Notes: generated by a model from the letters alone, not told the origin. DNA of 54,119 bases from Patescibacteria group bacterium (GCA_028687045.1 JAQUAW010000004.1:1-54119), one strand, 5' to 3'; shown: positions 35,471 to 46,523, counted from the stretch's first letter. A program made the numbers and translations.

Positions 35471-36856
35471 ATGACTACTCACGAAATTTGGCAAGCCGTA
35501 CTAGCAGAATTCGAATTGACACTGTCTAAAGCAAACTTCACAACTTGGTTCAAAAATACTGGTATCGCCAACTACGATGACGGCAAAGCTATGATCTGTG
35601 TACCAAATACTTTTACAAAAAGTTGGTTAGAAAAAAAACACCATTCACAAATAATAAAAATTTTGGAAAGAGTGACTGGCAAACCAATAAAAAAAGTTGA
35701 TTACGTTGTTGAAAATATAAAAAATATAAAAAATGAAGAATGTAAACTTTCCGGACAACCTCCTCAAATTTCTACTATCACCAATCCACTTTACAACAAC
35801 CAAAGAAAAAATACTTTAGTACAACAATTTGGTCTTAATCCAAAATATACTTTTGAAACATTCGTGGTTGGTAAAGGTAATGAGTTAGCACATGCTGCTT
35901 CTCAAGCTGTTGCTCGTCGTCCTGGCGAATCATACAATCCTCTATTTATTTATGGAGGAGTAGGACTTGGTAAAACTCATTTGATACAAGCGATTGGCCA
36001 CACCATGCTTGAGGCTAATCCACAAACAAAAATTTTATACGTTAGTTCTGAAAAATTTACCAATGAATTTGTCTCTTCTGTAAAAGAAGGTCGTGCCAAA
36101 GAATTCAAAGATCGTTATCGTAATGTGGATCTTTTACTAATTGATGATATTCAATTCATTGGTGGTAAAGAACAAACACAAGAAGAATTCTTTCACACTT
36201 TCAACGAACTTCATCAACAAGGTAAACAAGTAGTTCTAACAAGTGATCGTCCACCAAAAGCAATTCCTGCTTTAGAAGACAGATTGAAAAGTAGATTTGA
36301 ATGGGGAATGATTGCTGATATTTCTGCTCCAGATTTTGAAACACGTCTTGCTATCTTACAAAAGAAAGCACAAGAAAAAGATTTCAAAATTGATGAAAAA
36401 ATGATTCAATTTATTGCAACTCAAGTTCAAAATAATATTCGTGAACTCGAAGGAGCTTTGAACAAAATAATTGCTTATCACGAATTAAAAAATATTGTAC
36501 CTACTGAAGAAACATTGAAGCAAGTATTATCAAGTTTTGCAGAACAAAGTATGAAACGTTCGTTGACACCTCGTGAAGTTGTCAACGTAGTAGCAAGTTA
36601 CTTTGATATTTCTATAGAAGATGTTTTAGGAAAAAGTCGTGAAAAAAAACTAGCTTTTCCTCGTCAAATAATAATGTATTTATTACGTGAAGAATTGAAA
36701 TTATCCTATCCAAATATTGGTGACGAGTTAGGTGGTAGAGACCACACCACAGCTATGCATGCTCATACTAAGATTTCAACAAATATTGATAATGATCTAA
36801 AACTAAAACAAGATTTGGAAATGATAAAACAAAGACTTTACGCAAATTCTATTTAA
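35471..36856 (+). CDS. dnaA: Chromosomal replication initiator protein DnaA
   Basis: GGVGLGKTHL, LLIDDIQFIGGKE, GGRDHTTAMHA. Confidence 0.99.
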   Translation: MTTHEIWQAVLAEFELTLSKANFTTWFKNTGIANYDDGKAMICVPNTFTKSWLEKKHHSQIIKILERVTGKPIKKVDYVVENIKNIKNEECKLSGQPPQISTITNPLYNNQRKNTLVQQFGLNPKYTFETFVVGKGNELAHAASQAVARRPGESYNPLFIYGGVGLGKTHLIQAIGHTMLEANPQTKILYVSSEKFTNEFVSSVKEGRAKEFKDRYRNVDLLLIDDIQFIGGKEQTQEEFFHTFNELHQQGKQVVLTSDRPPKAIPALEDRLKSRFEWGMIADISAPDFETRLAILQKKAQEKDFKIDEKMIQFIATQVQNNIRELEGALNKIIAYHELKNIVPTEETLKQVLSSFAEQSMKRSLTPREVVNVVASYFDISIEDVLGKSREKKLAFPRQIIMYLLREELKLSYPNIGDELGGRDHTTAMHAHTKISTNIDNDLKLKQDLEMIKQRLYANSI

Positions 36857-37136
36857 AAAAAAGAAAAATAAACATAAAAAAATATACACAAAACTGTAGA
36901 TAAACAACAATAAACACTGTTAATAACAAAAAAAATATACACAGACAATACACAGAAAAAAATACCAAAAAAAGTTATCCCGAAACAAACAACATTTACC
37001 AACACAACATATAAACAATTGCTAATACAAAATCTTGGCTAAACAAAAACAAAATAAGCACTTTTCCACTCAGTACACAGGCCCTATAGTTAACTACTAG
37101 TTCTATAAATATATAAACTAATAATACGACACCAAT
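36857..37136. other. Candidate oriC (AT-rich dnaA-dnaN intergenic region)
   Basis: Strongly AT-rich; repeated ATATACACA words; flanked by dnaA and dnaN. Confidence 0.45.
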
Positions 37137-38264
37137 ATGAAATTCACATGCACAAAAGAAAACCTAGAATATTCTTTGAGTCTCGTGAGTTCTCTAGCTA
37201 GTAAACATACCAACTTACCGATTTTAAGTAATGTTTTAATAAAAACAAATGATTCAGGAATTGAAGTAAGTGCTACAAACTTAGAAATTGCTGTTAAAAC
37301 ACAACTTCGTGCCAAGGTAGAAGAACAAGGTTCGTTTACTGTTCCTGCCAAAACTTTGACAGATTATATTCGTTTGTTAACCAACGAACAGGTTGAAATA
37401 AGCAAAAAAGATAATGAGCTTTTGATAACTAGCGGTAATTCTAGTACCAAAATAAAAGGATCAACGGATGAAGATTATCCAATTTTGCCAGAAGTAGAAG
37501 AATTGAATTCTTACGTTTTGCAAATAGAAGATTTGAAAAGCGCTATTGCCAAAGTCATAATTGCCGTTGCAAAAAATGAAATACGTCCAGAATTATCCGG
37601 AATTTTCTTTTCTTTTTTCTCCGAAAAATTTGATGGTTTAGTTCTTGCCGCAACTGATTCTTACCGTTTGGCAGAAGCAAAAATAAAAGTTTCTCAAGGT
37701 GAAACTAAAGACATAAAATGTATTGTGCCTTCTCGTGTTGCTTATGAAATAAATAGACTTTTACAGGCTGCCAAAAGTCATGGTGGAGAAGATATTGTTC
37801 GTGTTTGGATTAGTGATAATCAAATAGCCATTCGTTATGATAATTTCGAAATGACTAGTCGTTTGATTGATGGTAAATATCCTGACTATACTCAAATAAT
37901 TCCCGATAATTTCAAGACCACTGCTGTATTTCCACTTGATGTAATGGTTAACAAAATTAAAGCTGCTAGTCTTTTCACTTCCACAGGAGTCAATGCTGTA
38001 TCTTTTGATTTGAATGTGACTGAAAAAAATATTGGAGTTTCTTCTTCTAGTACTCAAGCAGGTGAACATAGTTCTGCTATTGATGTGGATATTGAAGGTG
38101 AAGAAAATTCTATTTTACTCAATCATAGTTATGTTTTAGATGGACTTTCACATATGGAAAGTGACAATGTTGTTTTTGGTGTAAATAGTAAAGATGCCCC
38201 ATGTATTTTTCGTCCTCAAGGTAAAGATGATTATTTGTACATTGTGATGCCTATTAGACAATAA
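37137..38264 (+). CDS. dnaN: DNA polymerase III beta clamp
   Basis: Full-length clamp; C-terminal YIVMPIRQ. Confidence 0.97.
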   Translation: MKFTCTKENLEYSLSLVSSLASKHTNLPILSNVLIKTNDSGIEVSATNLEIAVKTQLRAKVEEQGSFTVPAKTLTDYIRLLTNEQVEISKKDNELLITSGNSSTKIKGSTDEDYPILPEVEELNSYVLQIEDLKSAIAKVIIAVAKNEIRPELSGIFFSFFSEKFDGLVLAATDSYRLAEAKIKVSQGETKDIKCIVPSRVAYEINRLLQAAKSHGGEDIVRVWISDNQIAIRYDNFEMTSRLIDGKYPDYTQIIPDNFKTTAVFPLDVMVNKIKAASLFTSTGVNAVSFDLNVTEKNIGVSSSSTQAGEHSSAIDVDIEGEENSILLNHSYVLDGLSHMESDNVVFGVNSKDAPCIFRPQGKDDYLYIVMPIRQ

Positions 38265-38408
38265 TTTTAAATTTAGTAATTTTAAATTTTAAAAACAACT
38301 TTTTCAAAAGTTGTTTTTTGTTTCAGATATGTTTTTAGAGATTGAACAATTTTAGTAGTGTTGAGTTATAAAAATAAACTCTAACATCAAATAAATTATT
38401 TTTATATT

Positions 38409-39146
38409 TTAATTTAAATCAGTCACACAAAGGTAATGATCGGCTCGGCCTGTTATTATTTTTGAATTATTTTTTTTCCATTTTTTTGAAACAATAATTT
38501 TATCATAAGGTCTACCTTTTGGTGTGGTTGGTTTATTATTCAAAACAGCTTGAAATTTTTTTTCAAAAACGTTTGGTAATAATTTTTTGATATCCCCATT
38601 AAAGTTCATATCAGCACAAAATATTGTTGGCATTTTTTCTTTCAAAATTATCTTTTCAATTTTGTTTCTTATGTTGCTAAAGTCGTCTTCCAAAAAATCT
38701 CTACCAAATTTTCTAAAAGGGGACATCTGTCCAGAAAACACCCTAATTATTTTATCATTGTATTTTATTCTTGTTTCAAAAATAATTTTGTCGTGTGACA
38801 TCACTTTTTTATTTTTCCAGACAAATTCCATATTTGGGTTTGGTAATTTGTGTATTTTTGAATCAGTTATGGGAAACTTACTAATAATAGCTAAAGACAA
38901 TTTTTGATTAATTTTTAAGTGAGAATCAGAAACTTTCTTTGTTCTAAAATATTTATAGCCAAGTTTTTTGGCAATTTCTTTTGGTTGGTTTGTGTTTTTA
39001 GAAGTGTGTGTTTCTTGTAAACAAATAATATCTGGATTTATTTTTTTTATTTCTTCTACAAAATAATCTAGATTTTCTTCATTAAAGTCTAAACTATTGT
39101 TTTTTGAAATGAAACCGCCACCGATATTCCAAGTTGCTATTTTCAT
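38409..39146 (-). CDS. Endonuclease/exonuclease/phosphatase family protein
   Basis: IATWNIGG, ICLQETH, CADMNFNGD, RADHYLC. Confidence 0.88.
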   Translation of the reverse strand: MKIATWNIGGGFISKNNSLDFNEENLDYFVEEIKKINPDIICLQETHTSKNTNQPKEIAKKLGYKYFRTKKVSDSHLKINQKLSLAIISKFPITDSKIHKLPNPNMEFVWKNKKVMSHDKIIFETRIKYNDKIIRVFSGQMSPFRKFGRDFLEDDFSNIRNKIEKIILKEKMPTIFCADMNFNGDIKKLLPNVFEKKFQAVLNNKPTTPKGRPYDKIIVSKKWKKNNSKIITGRADHYLCVTDLN

Positions 39147-39154
39147 AAAATTAT

Positions 39155-40111
39155 TTAATAAGCAGTAGTTCTTGTTAAATGATAAGGTTTATCATCTGGT
39201 AAATCTTTTCTACCCAGTAACCAAAGTGAATCGTTTATTTGTATAGAATTTATTTGCGGAAATTTTTCTTGAACTTTTTGTTTGATTATTTCATTAGCCC
39301 AGACAGTATTGGCTCTAATTTCTATTTCTTCCGCACTATCTTTTTTTAATTCAATGTAGTTGTCTATCTTGTGGCTTAGTTGTTCGTCATATTCCAAAAT
39401 ACCAAGTCGGCGTAAAACAAAAGGTACTTTGTAGTCAGCACAGGCTGTTAGTTCCTCAATATTTTTTATTTTACAAAAATGTTCTTTACTTGTCTGAGAA
39501 ATGTCATTGATAAGTACTTGGGCTCTTTTGTAAAAATAAATTTGTTGTCCTTTATAATTTGTTTCATCTTTGAAAGATGGAAAATATTTTATTAGCAGTT
39601 CTATAATTTTTTGTGAGTTATTGTTTGATTGTTTTATTAAGTTGGAAAAGTTACCTGAAAAATTAACCAATAAACTTTTTCCAACTTCTCTGATAATTTG
39701 TAATCTTTCTTGAAACAATGGTATTTCTATTGTACCTTCTAAAATTTTAGCTAAATCATTTTCACTAATTTGTGATAAATATTTTGCATCCAAAATAGAA
39801 AAATTATTTTCAATAGCTTTTCCAAGGGAAGTCATCATACAATATGATCCACCTTTTATTTTTTGTCCTTGATAAGTTATCTCCCATTTTGGTTTTCCCC
39901 AATAGGAAAAGTTAAGAGAATTAAAAATTAATAAAAAATTAAGTAAATCTTTTGAATCTAATTTTGTAAGATCAAAAGGGGACACAAAAAACCAGTGTTG
40001 TATATTTTCAGGTGAAAAATGTTTTGCAAAATCAACAAGTTTGTTTTCATTTATTTTTACATGTTTTGACTTTTCACTAACAAATTTACATGATTCCAGG
40101 ATTTTATTCAT
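39155..40111 (-). CDS. Queuosine salvage (Qng1/DUF2419-like) nucleosidase family protein
   Basis: NFSYWGKPKWEITYQGQ, FYKRAQVLINDI, LTACADYKVPFVLRRLGILEYDEQL, EEIEIRANTVWANEII. Confidence 0.82.
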   Translation of the reverse strand: MNKILESCKFVSEKSKHVKINENKLVDFAKHFSPENIQHWFFVSPFDLTKLDSKDLLNFLLIFNSLNFSYWGKPKWEITYQGQKIKGGSYCMMTSLGKAIENNFSILDAKYLSQISENDLAKILEGTIEIPLFQERLQIIREVGKSLLVNFSGNFSNLIKQSNNNSQKIIELLIKYFPSFKDETNYKGQQIYFYKRAQVLINDISQTSKEHFCKIKNIEELTACADYKVPFVLRRLGILEYDEQLSHKIDNYIELKKDSAEEIEIRANTVWANEIIKQKVQEKFPQINSIQINDSLWLLGRKDLPDDKPYHLTRTTAY

Positions 40112-40201
40112 ATTTAAGAGATTATCAATCCATTATAATATAGACTTTGTAATATGTAAACCAAGCAAAAACAGTCTTTTCAGGACTGTTTTTTATATTT
40201 C

Positions 40202-42532
40202 TTATATTATTTCTTTTAGTTTGTCCTTATATTTGGTGTAAACAAAGGAAACTAATAGAAGTATGATACCAAGAACCATATATGATATTGTACGGTAAAT
40301 AGTCTCCAAACCACGAGTATCATAAACAAAGACTTTTAGAATGGTGATTGCCAAAACAAACAGACCTTGAAGGCGGAGATATTTTTTCCTATACGCAATA
40401 CCTACTAATAGAATTAATAGTGCAAGTGTTGACCACCCAATAGAAATCCAGAAATCTTTCATTTCTAATGTGATTAATATAAAGGCTAATAGTGTTCCTA
40501 GATAAGAATAAATACTTACTAGTGTTTGTTCTGACGCCCCTAAGAGAGTTTTCTTTTTTTCTAGATAATAACTAGCAATATAAAATGTAATGATACATAT
40601 TATGAAGGAAAAGAATCTTGTACTATCCAAGAAATTGTCAAAACTAAATTCATGTAATTCAGTAGAATCGTATAAAAGAATTTTCAGTGATAATAGTACA
40701 AAGATAATAACTGACTGAGCCAAAATATTTCTTTTTCCAACTTTTGAAACGAACAAATATGACAAAGATAATACTGCCAAGATAACTGTTACCAAGAAAG
40801 TGTGTTGTGGTTGTAATTCCAAGAAAATTGTTAATAACAAAAGTCCGGAAGCTAACCAAGAGTAAACTTTGTATATTTTTATATCATCTTTGTCTAACAT
40901 CTGTTCGTTTAGTTCAAATATTTTATAGATGATATAAAAACAAAGAGCCGTAAACAAAAGGGAAAACATTCTTGTACTATCTAAGAAATTTGCTGGATTA
41001 AAGGCGTGTAGTGTTGTGGTGTCATAAATTAAGGCTTTGAAAATAGTAGCTAGTCCAACAAAGTAAGACGTTCTTTTTAGAGGGATGTTTTTTAGTTTGA
41101 AGGCTAATGCAGTCAATAGTAGTGTTTCTAGAGCCCAGATGAAAGTGATGAGATCATGATTGAATTGGATAGGAATTGCGAGTGTCAAATAGAAAAGAGC
41201 TATATATAGATTTGTTGTGGTTGCTTTTTCTTCTTGGCTTGATTGATAAAGATAAAAGCCAAATAAGTGGAAGGCGGCTAAAAGAAAGGTAAACAAACCT
41301 GTTAGACTTGGGTAGAAAGTTTCAAATTGTCCATAGGCAATCAAGAAAAACCAAAGTGAATTTATTAAAAGCATGGCAACATTTTGTTTCCAAAGCTCTT
41401 GTCTTTTACTCAAGAAAAATGATTGTATGGAGAAAGAAACAAAATAAATAATAAGAGGTATCATTATCAAGGCAAAGGAACTTTCAGGGTTATCTGCGAG
41501 CCAAAGTGAATGCATAATATAAGAAGACACAATTCCGGCAATACCAATAACAGGCCATTTCTTGTACGCCACTACAGCTACGAGTCCAATACTTAATAAA
41601 AGATTATAAACAAGAGTTATCATCTCAAAATTGTTACTAAGTAGTGAGGTTGTATATCCCAAGAAGAAAGCTCCTGCGACAGTTATTTTTGAATTGTCTT
41701 TTATAGAAAGATAAATTGCTGACAAAACTATGAATGTCAAAAATATGATATCTGTTAATTGGGTGATGCCTATAGCTGCTCGGTAGCTAGGAAAGTAGTA
41801 AGCAGCGTAGACAACAAAATAGGTAATAGCGATACCACCACTTACCAAAGTTTTTCCCCAATTCAGATATTTTTCATTTTTAGAAATTATTTCACCAAAG
41901 ATTACCAGAGCAATACCTAAGACTACGCCTAGAATTATTCTAGTTAGGTGATTTATCCAGTTCATATCAATGGCGTATTTTATAAAAAAGCCAACACCAA
42001 TTACTAAAGCCAAAATACCTACTCGAGCAAACCATTTCATACCAATATCTTCTTCGAAAGAAGTCTCTTTTTTTATTTTGTTGTGTTCATTTTCTTTTAC
42101 CTCGGCTACATTTTTTTCTTCAGTATTTATTGTCATTTTTTGTTTTTCATTCACCAACAAGACACCAACCACAATAAGGATCAATCCCATAAACATGTAG
42201 ATACTTTCGTAAGTGGAGAAAAATCCCAAAAATGAAAAAACACCAACGATTATAGAAAGTATGCCAAAAGTCTTTTTTGTATCATTTGGTTTTTGTGTTT
42301 CTGAATTTTCTAAAATAGATAAAAGTTTGCCACTGTCTCCTTGAGTTTGTGTGGTTTGTTTGCTTGTTGTTTCCGTGGATGTGGTCTCTACCAGCTTTGT
42401 CTCTAGTTTATTTTCTAAGTAGGAAATTCTGTTTTCCAAAGATGTTTGTTTGTTTTGGAAGTGAGTAACCCATTTACCCATTTTGGACAGATCCTCTTTT
42501 AAATTTTCATACTCACCTTGTTTGTCTGGCAT
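40202..42532 (-). CDS. DUF2339 family multi-pass membrane protein
   Basis: N-terminal coiled coil then many TMs; EEDIGMKWFARVGILALVIGVGFFIKYAID. Confidence 0.88.
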   Translation of the reverse strand: MPDKQGEYENLKEDLSKMGKWVTHFQNKQTSLENRISYLENKLETKLVETTSTETTSKQTTQTQGDSGKLLSILENSETQKPNDTKKTFGILSIIVGVFSFLGFFSTYESIYMFMGLILIVVGVLLVNEKQKMTINTEEKNVAEVKENEHNKIKKETSFEEDIGMKWFARVGILALVIGVGFFIKYAIDMNWINHLTRIILGVVLGIALVIFGEIISKNEKYLNWGKTLVSGGIAITYFVVYAAYYFPSYRAAIGITQLTDIIFLTFIVLSAIYLSIKDNSKITVAGAFFLGYTTSLLSNNFEMITLVYNLLLSIGLVAVVAYKKWPVIGIAGIVSSYIMHSLWLADNPESSFALIMIPLIIYFVSFSIQSFFLSKRQELWKQNVAMLLINSLWFFLIAYGQFETFYPSLTGLFTFLLAAFHLFGFYLYQSSQEEKATTTNLYIALFYLTLAIPIQFNHDLITFIWALETLLLTALAFKLKNIPLKRTSYFVGLATIFKALIYDTTTLHAFNPANFLDSTRMFSLLFTALCFYIIYKIFELNEQMLDKDDIKIYKVYSWLASGLLLLTIFLELQPQHTFLVTVILAVLSLSYLFVSKVGKRNILAQSVIIFVLLSLKILLYDSTELHEFSFDNFLDSTRFFSFIICIITFYIASYYLEKKKTLLGASEQTLVSIYSYLGTLLAFILITLEMKDFWISIGWSTLALLILLVGIAYRKKYLRLQGLFVLAITILKVFVYDTRGLETIYRTISYMVLGIILLLVSFVYTKYKDKLKEII

Positions 42533-42623
42533 ATTTTTATTTATAAAAATTATAGTTAGATTATAGTATAACTAACTCTTTTTGTAAAACAAAAAAGCCA
42601 CCAATTTTTTGGTGGCTGTTCGT

Positions 42624-45491
42624 TTATTTTATTTCTATATTGACTGACTCTACTGTTTTTTCATTTTTTTTGTCTAGCGTCTCAGCTATTAATTTGTAAT
42701 TTCCTATACCAGGATTGTCTTTCCAAGATACAAATATTTGATTTGTTTGTAATTCAGAAAAGTTATTCATTTCTCCTATCAAACTTTTGTTTCCATTTTT
42801 TTCATAGTATAAAGAAATCTTTTTTATTTCTGATATTTTTATGGCTTCTAGTGTTATTGTTTTTGGGAAAGAAGCACTATTAATTATTGTATAATCATTT
42901 AAGAATATTACAGAAGGTTTGACATCAGGTGCATCTAATTTGAATTTAACTTCTTTTTGGAATTTGTTTCCTACATCATCTTCTACAATAATTGTCATAG
43001 TATGTTCACCTGAATTTTGTTCTTGCATGTAATAGTGGAGGTTGAAAGGGTGTGCGTTTACCACATCTACATAGACGTTGTCTATTTTGTAGGTTACTTT
43101 TGATACACCTCTAGGCGCTGTAACACGAACGTCAGTATCTATTTGTCTGTTTGTAAGAGTTTGACCTTCTTCTGGATAAACTACTTCTAAACTTGGAATT
43201 AATTCCAGACTGTGGGCATCATCATATTTTGTAGGTGGCTCTTCAAAACTAAATTTCCAATCAGGATTGGATTCTTGATTTCTAGCTATCCAATCTTGAA
43301 TACCTTGTTCCCAGGCTGAAAATTGAGGATCATCTGCCGGGTTGGTAGGTGGTTCACCACGTGGGTCATCTTTGTTGACATAATAAAGGATAGAATGTGG
43401 TTGGATATAAGTTCTTTCTTCTATATATTCTGGTGGAGTTGAACTTGTGGCAAGATTACCAGTGGCTTTGTCAACCTTTAGTGTTACTTTACCACCTTCA
43501 GAACCTCTAAGGACTGGTTTTGTAGCATCATTTTTTGGTGTTGGTGCAAATTGTTCTACAGCCGTATTTTGTAGTGCTTTTTGCATGAAACTGTTCCAGA
43601 TTTTTGCAGCTACCATACTACCACCATAACCTTGTTTCATAGGTGTATTGTCAGTATTACCAGCCCAGACACCTGTAACAAGAGATGGTGTATAACCCAT
43701 AGCCCAAGAGTCTACATAATTTTGTGTAGTACCTGTTTTGGCAGCTACTGGTCTACCTGGCAATGTAAGAACACTATTGGCCCCAAAGACATAAGCACGT
43801 GCAGGATCATCACTTAAAATACTGTTAATATTGTCGGCAACTTTTTCATCTAGCACTTTTTCACCTTTTTGGTTTTTCCACTCTTCTAAGATTTTACCAT
43901 TTTCATCTTCAATTTTTAAAATACTAGTTATATCATGTTTGTAACCTCTGTTGGCAAAAACAGCAAAAGCATTGGTATGTTCAATAAGCTTTACTTCGCC
44001 ACCACCAAGTACAAGTGTCAAACCAAAATTACCATTACTAAGAGTAGTATATCCTAGTTTTTGAGCAAAACTTTTGGCATCTTTTTCTCCAACAAGATAC
44101 ATCATTTTGACAGCGGGAATATTGAGTGAACCTTGTAAAGCTTGTTTTACTGTCAAAGGTCCTCTTTCTTTTAGATCATAATTTTTAGGAATATAACTTT
44201 TTCCTGAAACAGCAAAATTGGTGATTGTATCAAATAAGATTGTGTCTGGTGTATAACCTTTTTCAAAACCGGCAGCATAAATAATAGGTTTGAATGATGA
44301 ACCAGGTTGACGTTTTCCTAATGTTGCCACATCGAATGTACCTTTTATTTCTTTATCAAAAAAATTTCTTGAACCAATCATAGCTAGGATTTGTCCTGTT
44401 TTAGGGTCAATAGAAACAAGAGAAGTGTTGTCAGCGTCAGCTGCTCCCAAAATTTCGTCAGCTTCTTCGTCCATTATTTTTTGGGCTATTTCTTGTTTGT
44501 CCCAATCAAGTGTTGTAATTATTTTGAGTCCTCCTGTATCTACCATAGTTTCACCATATTTGGATACTAATTGTTTTTGGACATAGATAACAAAGTGAGG
44601 AGCTTCAATGTTGTTAAAGGTTTGTTTTATCACCAATTCTTCTGCTTGGGCTGAATTTTTTTCTTCTTCTTTTATGTATCCTTCTTCATACATTCTAGTC
44701 AAAACAAAATCTCGACGAGCTTTTAGGGCTTCGTGATCATTTAAATATGTTGAAGGAGCTTTTGGTAATCCTGCTAAAGTAGCACTTTCGGCAAGACTTA
44801 ATTCATTAGCGTGTTTTCCAAAATAACTTTCAGCAGCAGATTCTATACCATAGTTACTAGAGCCATAAGGTATTTCATTGAAATAAATTTTTAAGATTTG
44901 ATCCTTATTATATTTTTGTTCAATGCGTATTGTCATTACTGCTTCTTTTATTTTACGAAGTATTGAACGTTCATCTGTCAAAATAGCGTTCTTAACGAGT
45001 TGTTGTGTTAGTGTAGAAGCACCACTACCAATACTCTTTTTAGTAAAAATACCGACAAGTATAGAACGAATAATAGAAAGTGGACGGATACCTTTGTGTT
45101 GATAAAAGGTAGTGTCTTCTGTAGCGATAAGACCGTTTATTAAGTTTTTTGGTACTTGGTCAAGCTCTATCAGAGTTCTTTTTTCATCACCAAATATTTC
45201 GTAGAGGAGGTGTGTGCCTGTTCTGTCATATATTTTGGTACTTTGAGCTACTGTTCTATCAGTTAGTTTGTCAGGGTCTGGCAAATCTTTACTAATCCAA
45301 GCTGTCAAAATTGTAACAAATAAAAAACCAAATACTGTCAAAAAAAGAAAAGTATATATTAATATTTTTTTAATTTTCTTCTTGAGGTCAGAATCTTCCT
45401 TTTTATTGTTTTTTTTCTTTTGGTTGCTTACATAACCATAAGAGCGTTTTTTTATTTGAGGAATTGTCATATTTTGTTTATTTGTAATCAA
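42624..45491 (-). CDS. Class A penicillin-binding protein (PBP1A-like) with C-terminal Ig-like domains
   Basis: EDTTFYQHKGI, GASTLTQQLVKN, KQRPGSSFKP-like (RQPGSSFKPIIYA), AKTGTTQNYVDSWAMGYTP. Confidence 0.96.
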   Translation of the reverse strand: MITNKQNMTIPQIKKRSYGYVSNQKKKNNKKEDSDLKKKIKKILIYTFLFLTVFGFLFVTILTAWISKDLPDPDKLTDRTVAQSTKIYDRTGTHLLYEIFGDEKRTLIELDQVPKNLINGLIATEDTTFYQHKGIRPLSIIRSILVGIFTKKSIGSGASTLTQQLVKNAILTDERSILRKIKEAVMTIRIEQKYNKDQILKIYFNEIPYGSSNYGIESAAESYFGKHANELSLAESATLAGLPKAPSTYLNDHEALKARRDFVLTRMYEEGYIKEEEKNSAQAEELVIKQTFNNIEAPHFVIYVQKQLVSKYGETMVDTGGLKIITTLDWDKQEIAQKIMDEEADEILGAADADNTSLVSIDPKTGQILAMIGSRNFFDKEIKGTFDVATLGKRQPGSSFKPIIYAAGFEKGYTPDTILFDTITNFAVSGKSYIPKNYDLKERGPLTVKQALQGSLNIPAVKMMYLVGEKDAKSFAQKLGYTTLSNGNFGLTLVLGGGEVKLIEHTNAFAVFANRGYKHDITSILKIEDENGKILEEWKNQKGEKVLDEKVADNINSILSDDPARAYVFGANSVLTLPGRPVAAKTGTTQNYVDSWAMGYTPSLVTGVWAGNTDNTPMKQGYGGSMVAAKIWNSFMQKALQNTAVEQFAPTPKNDATKPVLRGSEGGKVTLKVDKATGNLATSSTPPEYIEERTYIQPHSILYYVNKDDPRGEPPTNPADDPQFSAWEQGIQDWIARNQESNPDWKFSFEEPPTKYDDAHSLELIPSLEVVYPEEGQTLTNRQIDTDVRVTAPRGVSKVTYKIDNVYVDVVNAHPFNLHYYMQEQNSGEHTMTIIVEDDVGNKFQKEVKFKLDAPDVKPSVIFLNDYTIINSASFPKTITLEAIKISEIKKISLYYEKNGNKSLIGEMNNFSELQTNQIFVSWKDNPGIGNYKLIAETLDKKNEKTVESVNIEIK

Positions 45492-45673
45492 CTAAAAAAC
45501 TTATTAACTAATAAGTCAGTAGCCATCAATATTGTATCAAACTATTGACAAAATTGCTATATTATGCTACAATAGGGCATCGGTAAAAATAAGGTACTTA
45601 GTATAAGAGTATCTTTTTATTTTGGCAAAAATCAAATTTTAACCAACTACAATTTACCGAAAAAAACAAATAT

Positions 45674-46219
45674 ATGAAAAAATTCTTCAAAAAAAGGCTA
45701 AATAGACAACTTTTTGAGGTGTCTGTCTCACTTGTTGTTATCTTATCTTTCTTTGTAAACTCATTTTTACCTCAAATAGTAGAAGCAAAACCGGTATTTT
45801 TGGCTGGGTTGAGCAATTTGTTTTCTAATAATAATGAAAAAACTGAAATTATTGAGAATTCTGTATCTTTTCCTGATATGGAAGAAGCTGAGCCTAGAAT
45901 GGTCGTTTTGGCTGTTATGACAGCTTATTCTAGTGATGCTGCTCAAACAGACAGTACACCTTGTATTCCTGCTGATTTTCATTACAATCTGTGTGAACAT
46001 TATGAACAAGAAGGTGAACAAAACACTATTGCTACTAATTTTTTACCTCTTGGTACCAAAGTTCGTTTTCCTGAACTTTATGGTGACAAGATCTTTGTTG
46101 TCAGAGACAGAATGAATGCTAGATATGGTTATGGTAGAGGTGATATTTGGATGCCAAGTAGAGCTGAAGCTGTGGCTTTTGGTGTCAAAAGAGTGAAAAT
46201 GGAAGTGTTTTATAGATAA
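45674..46219 (+). CDS. 3D-domain secreted protein (double-psi barrel-like)
   Basis: MTAYSSDAAQTD..., LPLGTKVRFPELYG, VVRDRMNARYG. Confidence 0.75.
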   Translation: MKKFFKKRLNRQLFEVSVSLVVILSFFVNSFLPQIVEAKPVFLAGLSNLFSNNNEKTEIIENSVSFPDMEEAEPRMVVLAVMTAYSSDAAQTDSTPCIPADFHYNLCEHYEQEGEQNTIATNFLPLGTKVRFPELYGDKIFVVRDRMNARYGYGRGDIWMPSRAEAVAFGVKRVKMEVFYR

Positions 46220-46347
46220 AAAAAGCCTTAAAAGGCTAAAAAAGCAACTTGTAAAATACAAGTTGCTTTTTATTAGCACAAAACATTCAATTTTAAAATT
46301 AAGAAATTGTTTGAAAATTGAAAATTCCTAAATTTAGGAATTTTTAA

Positions 46348-46422
46348 TGGAGGTACCGGCGAGAATCGAACTCACGAATAGAGGTTTTGCAGACCCCTGC
46401 CTTACCGCTTGGCTACGGTACC
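46348..46422 (-). tRNA. tRNA-Cys(GCA), CCA encoded
   Basis: Minus strand GGTACCG...CGGTACCTCCA; anticodon loop CTGCAAA. Confidence 0.93.
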
Positions 46423-46494
46423 ATACTATTTTTACTCAGCTATAATAACAGATATTATATTTTTTTTCAATAGCTAAGTTAAGTGAATATATCA

Positions 46495-46523
46495 TTGACA
46501 AAGGGTCAAATTCATGATATATT
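46495..46523 (+). promoter_or_regulatory. Promoter of the GC-rich 290-aa gene
   Basis: TTGACA - 17 nt - TATATT. Confidence 0.75.

Noticed and set aside
43350-43366. CCACGTGG considered as a third parS
   Set aside because: Lacks the TGTT/AACA flanks and lies within the PBP1A coding sequence
43447-43817. Plus-strand ORFs over the PBP1A gene
   Set aside because: Antisense to conserved transpeptidase domain
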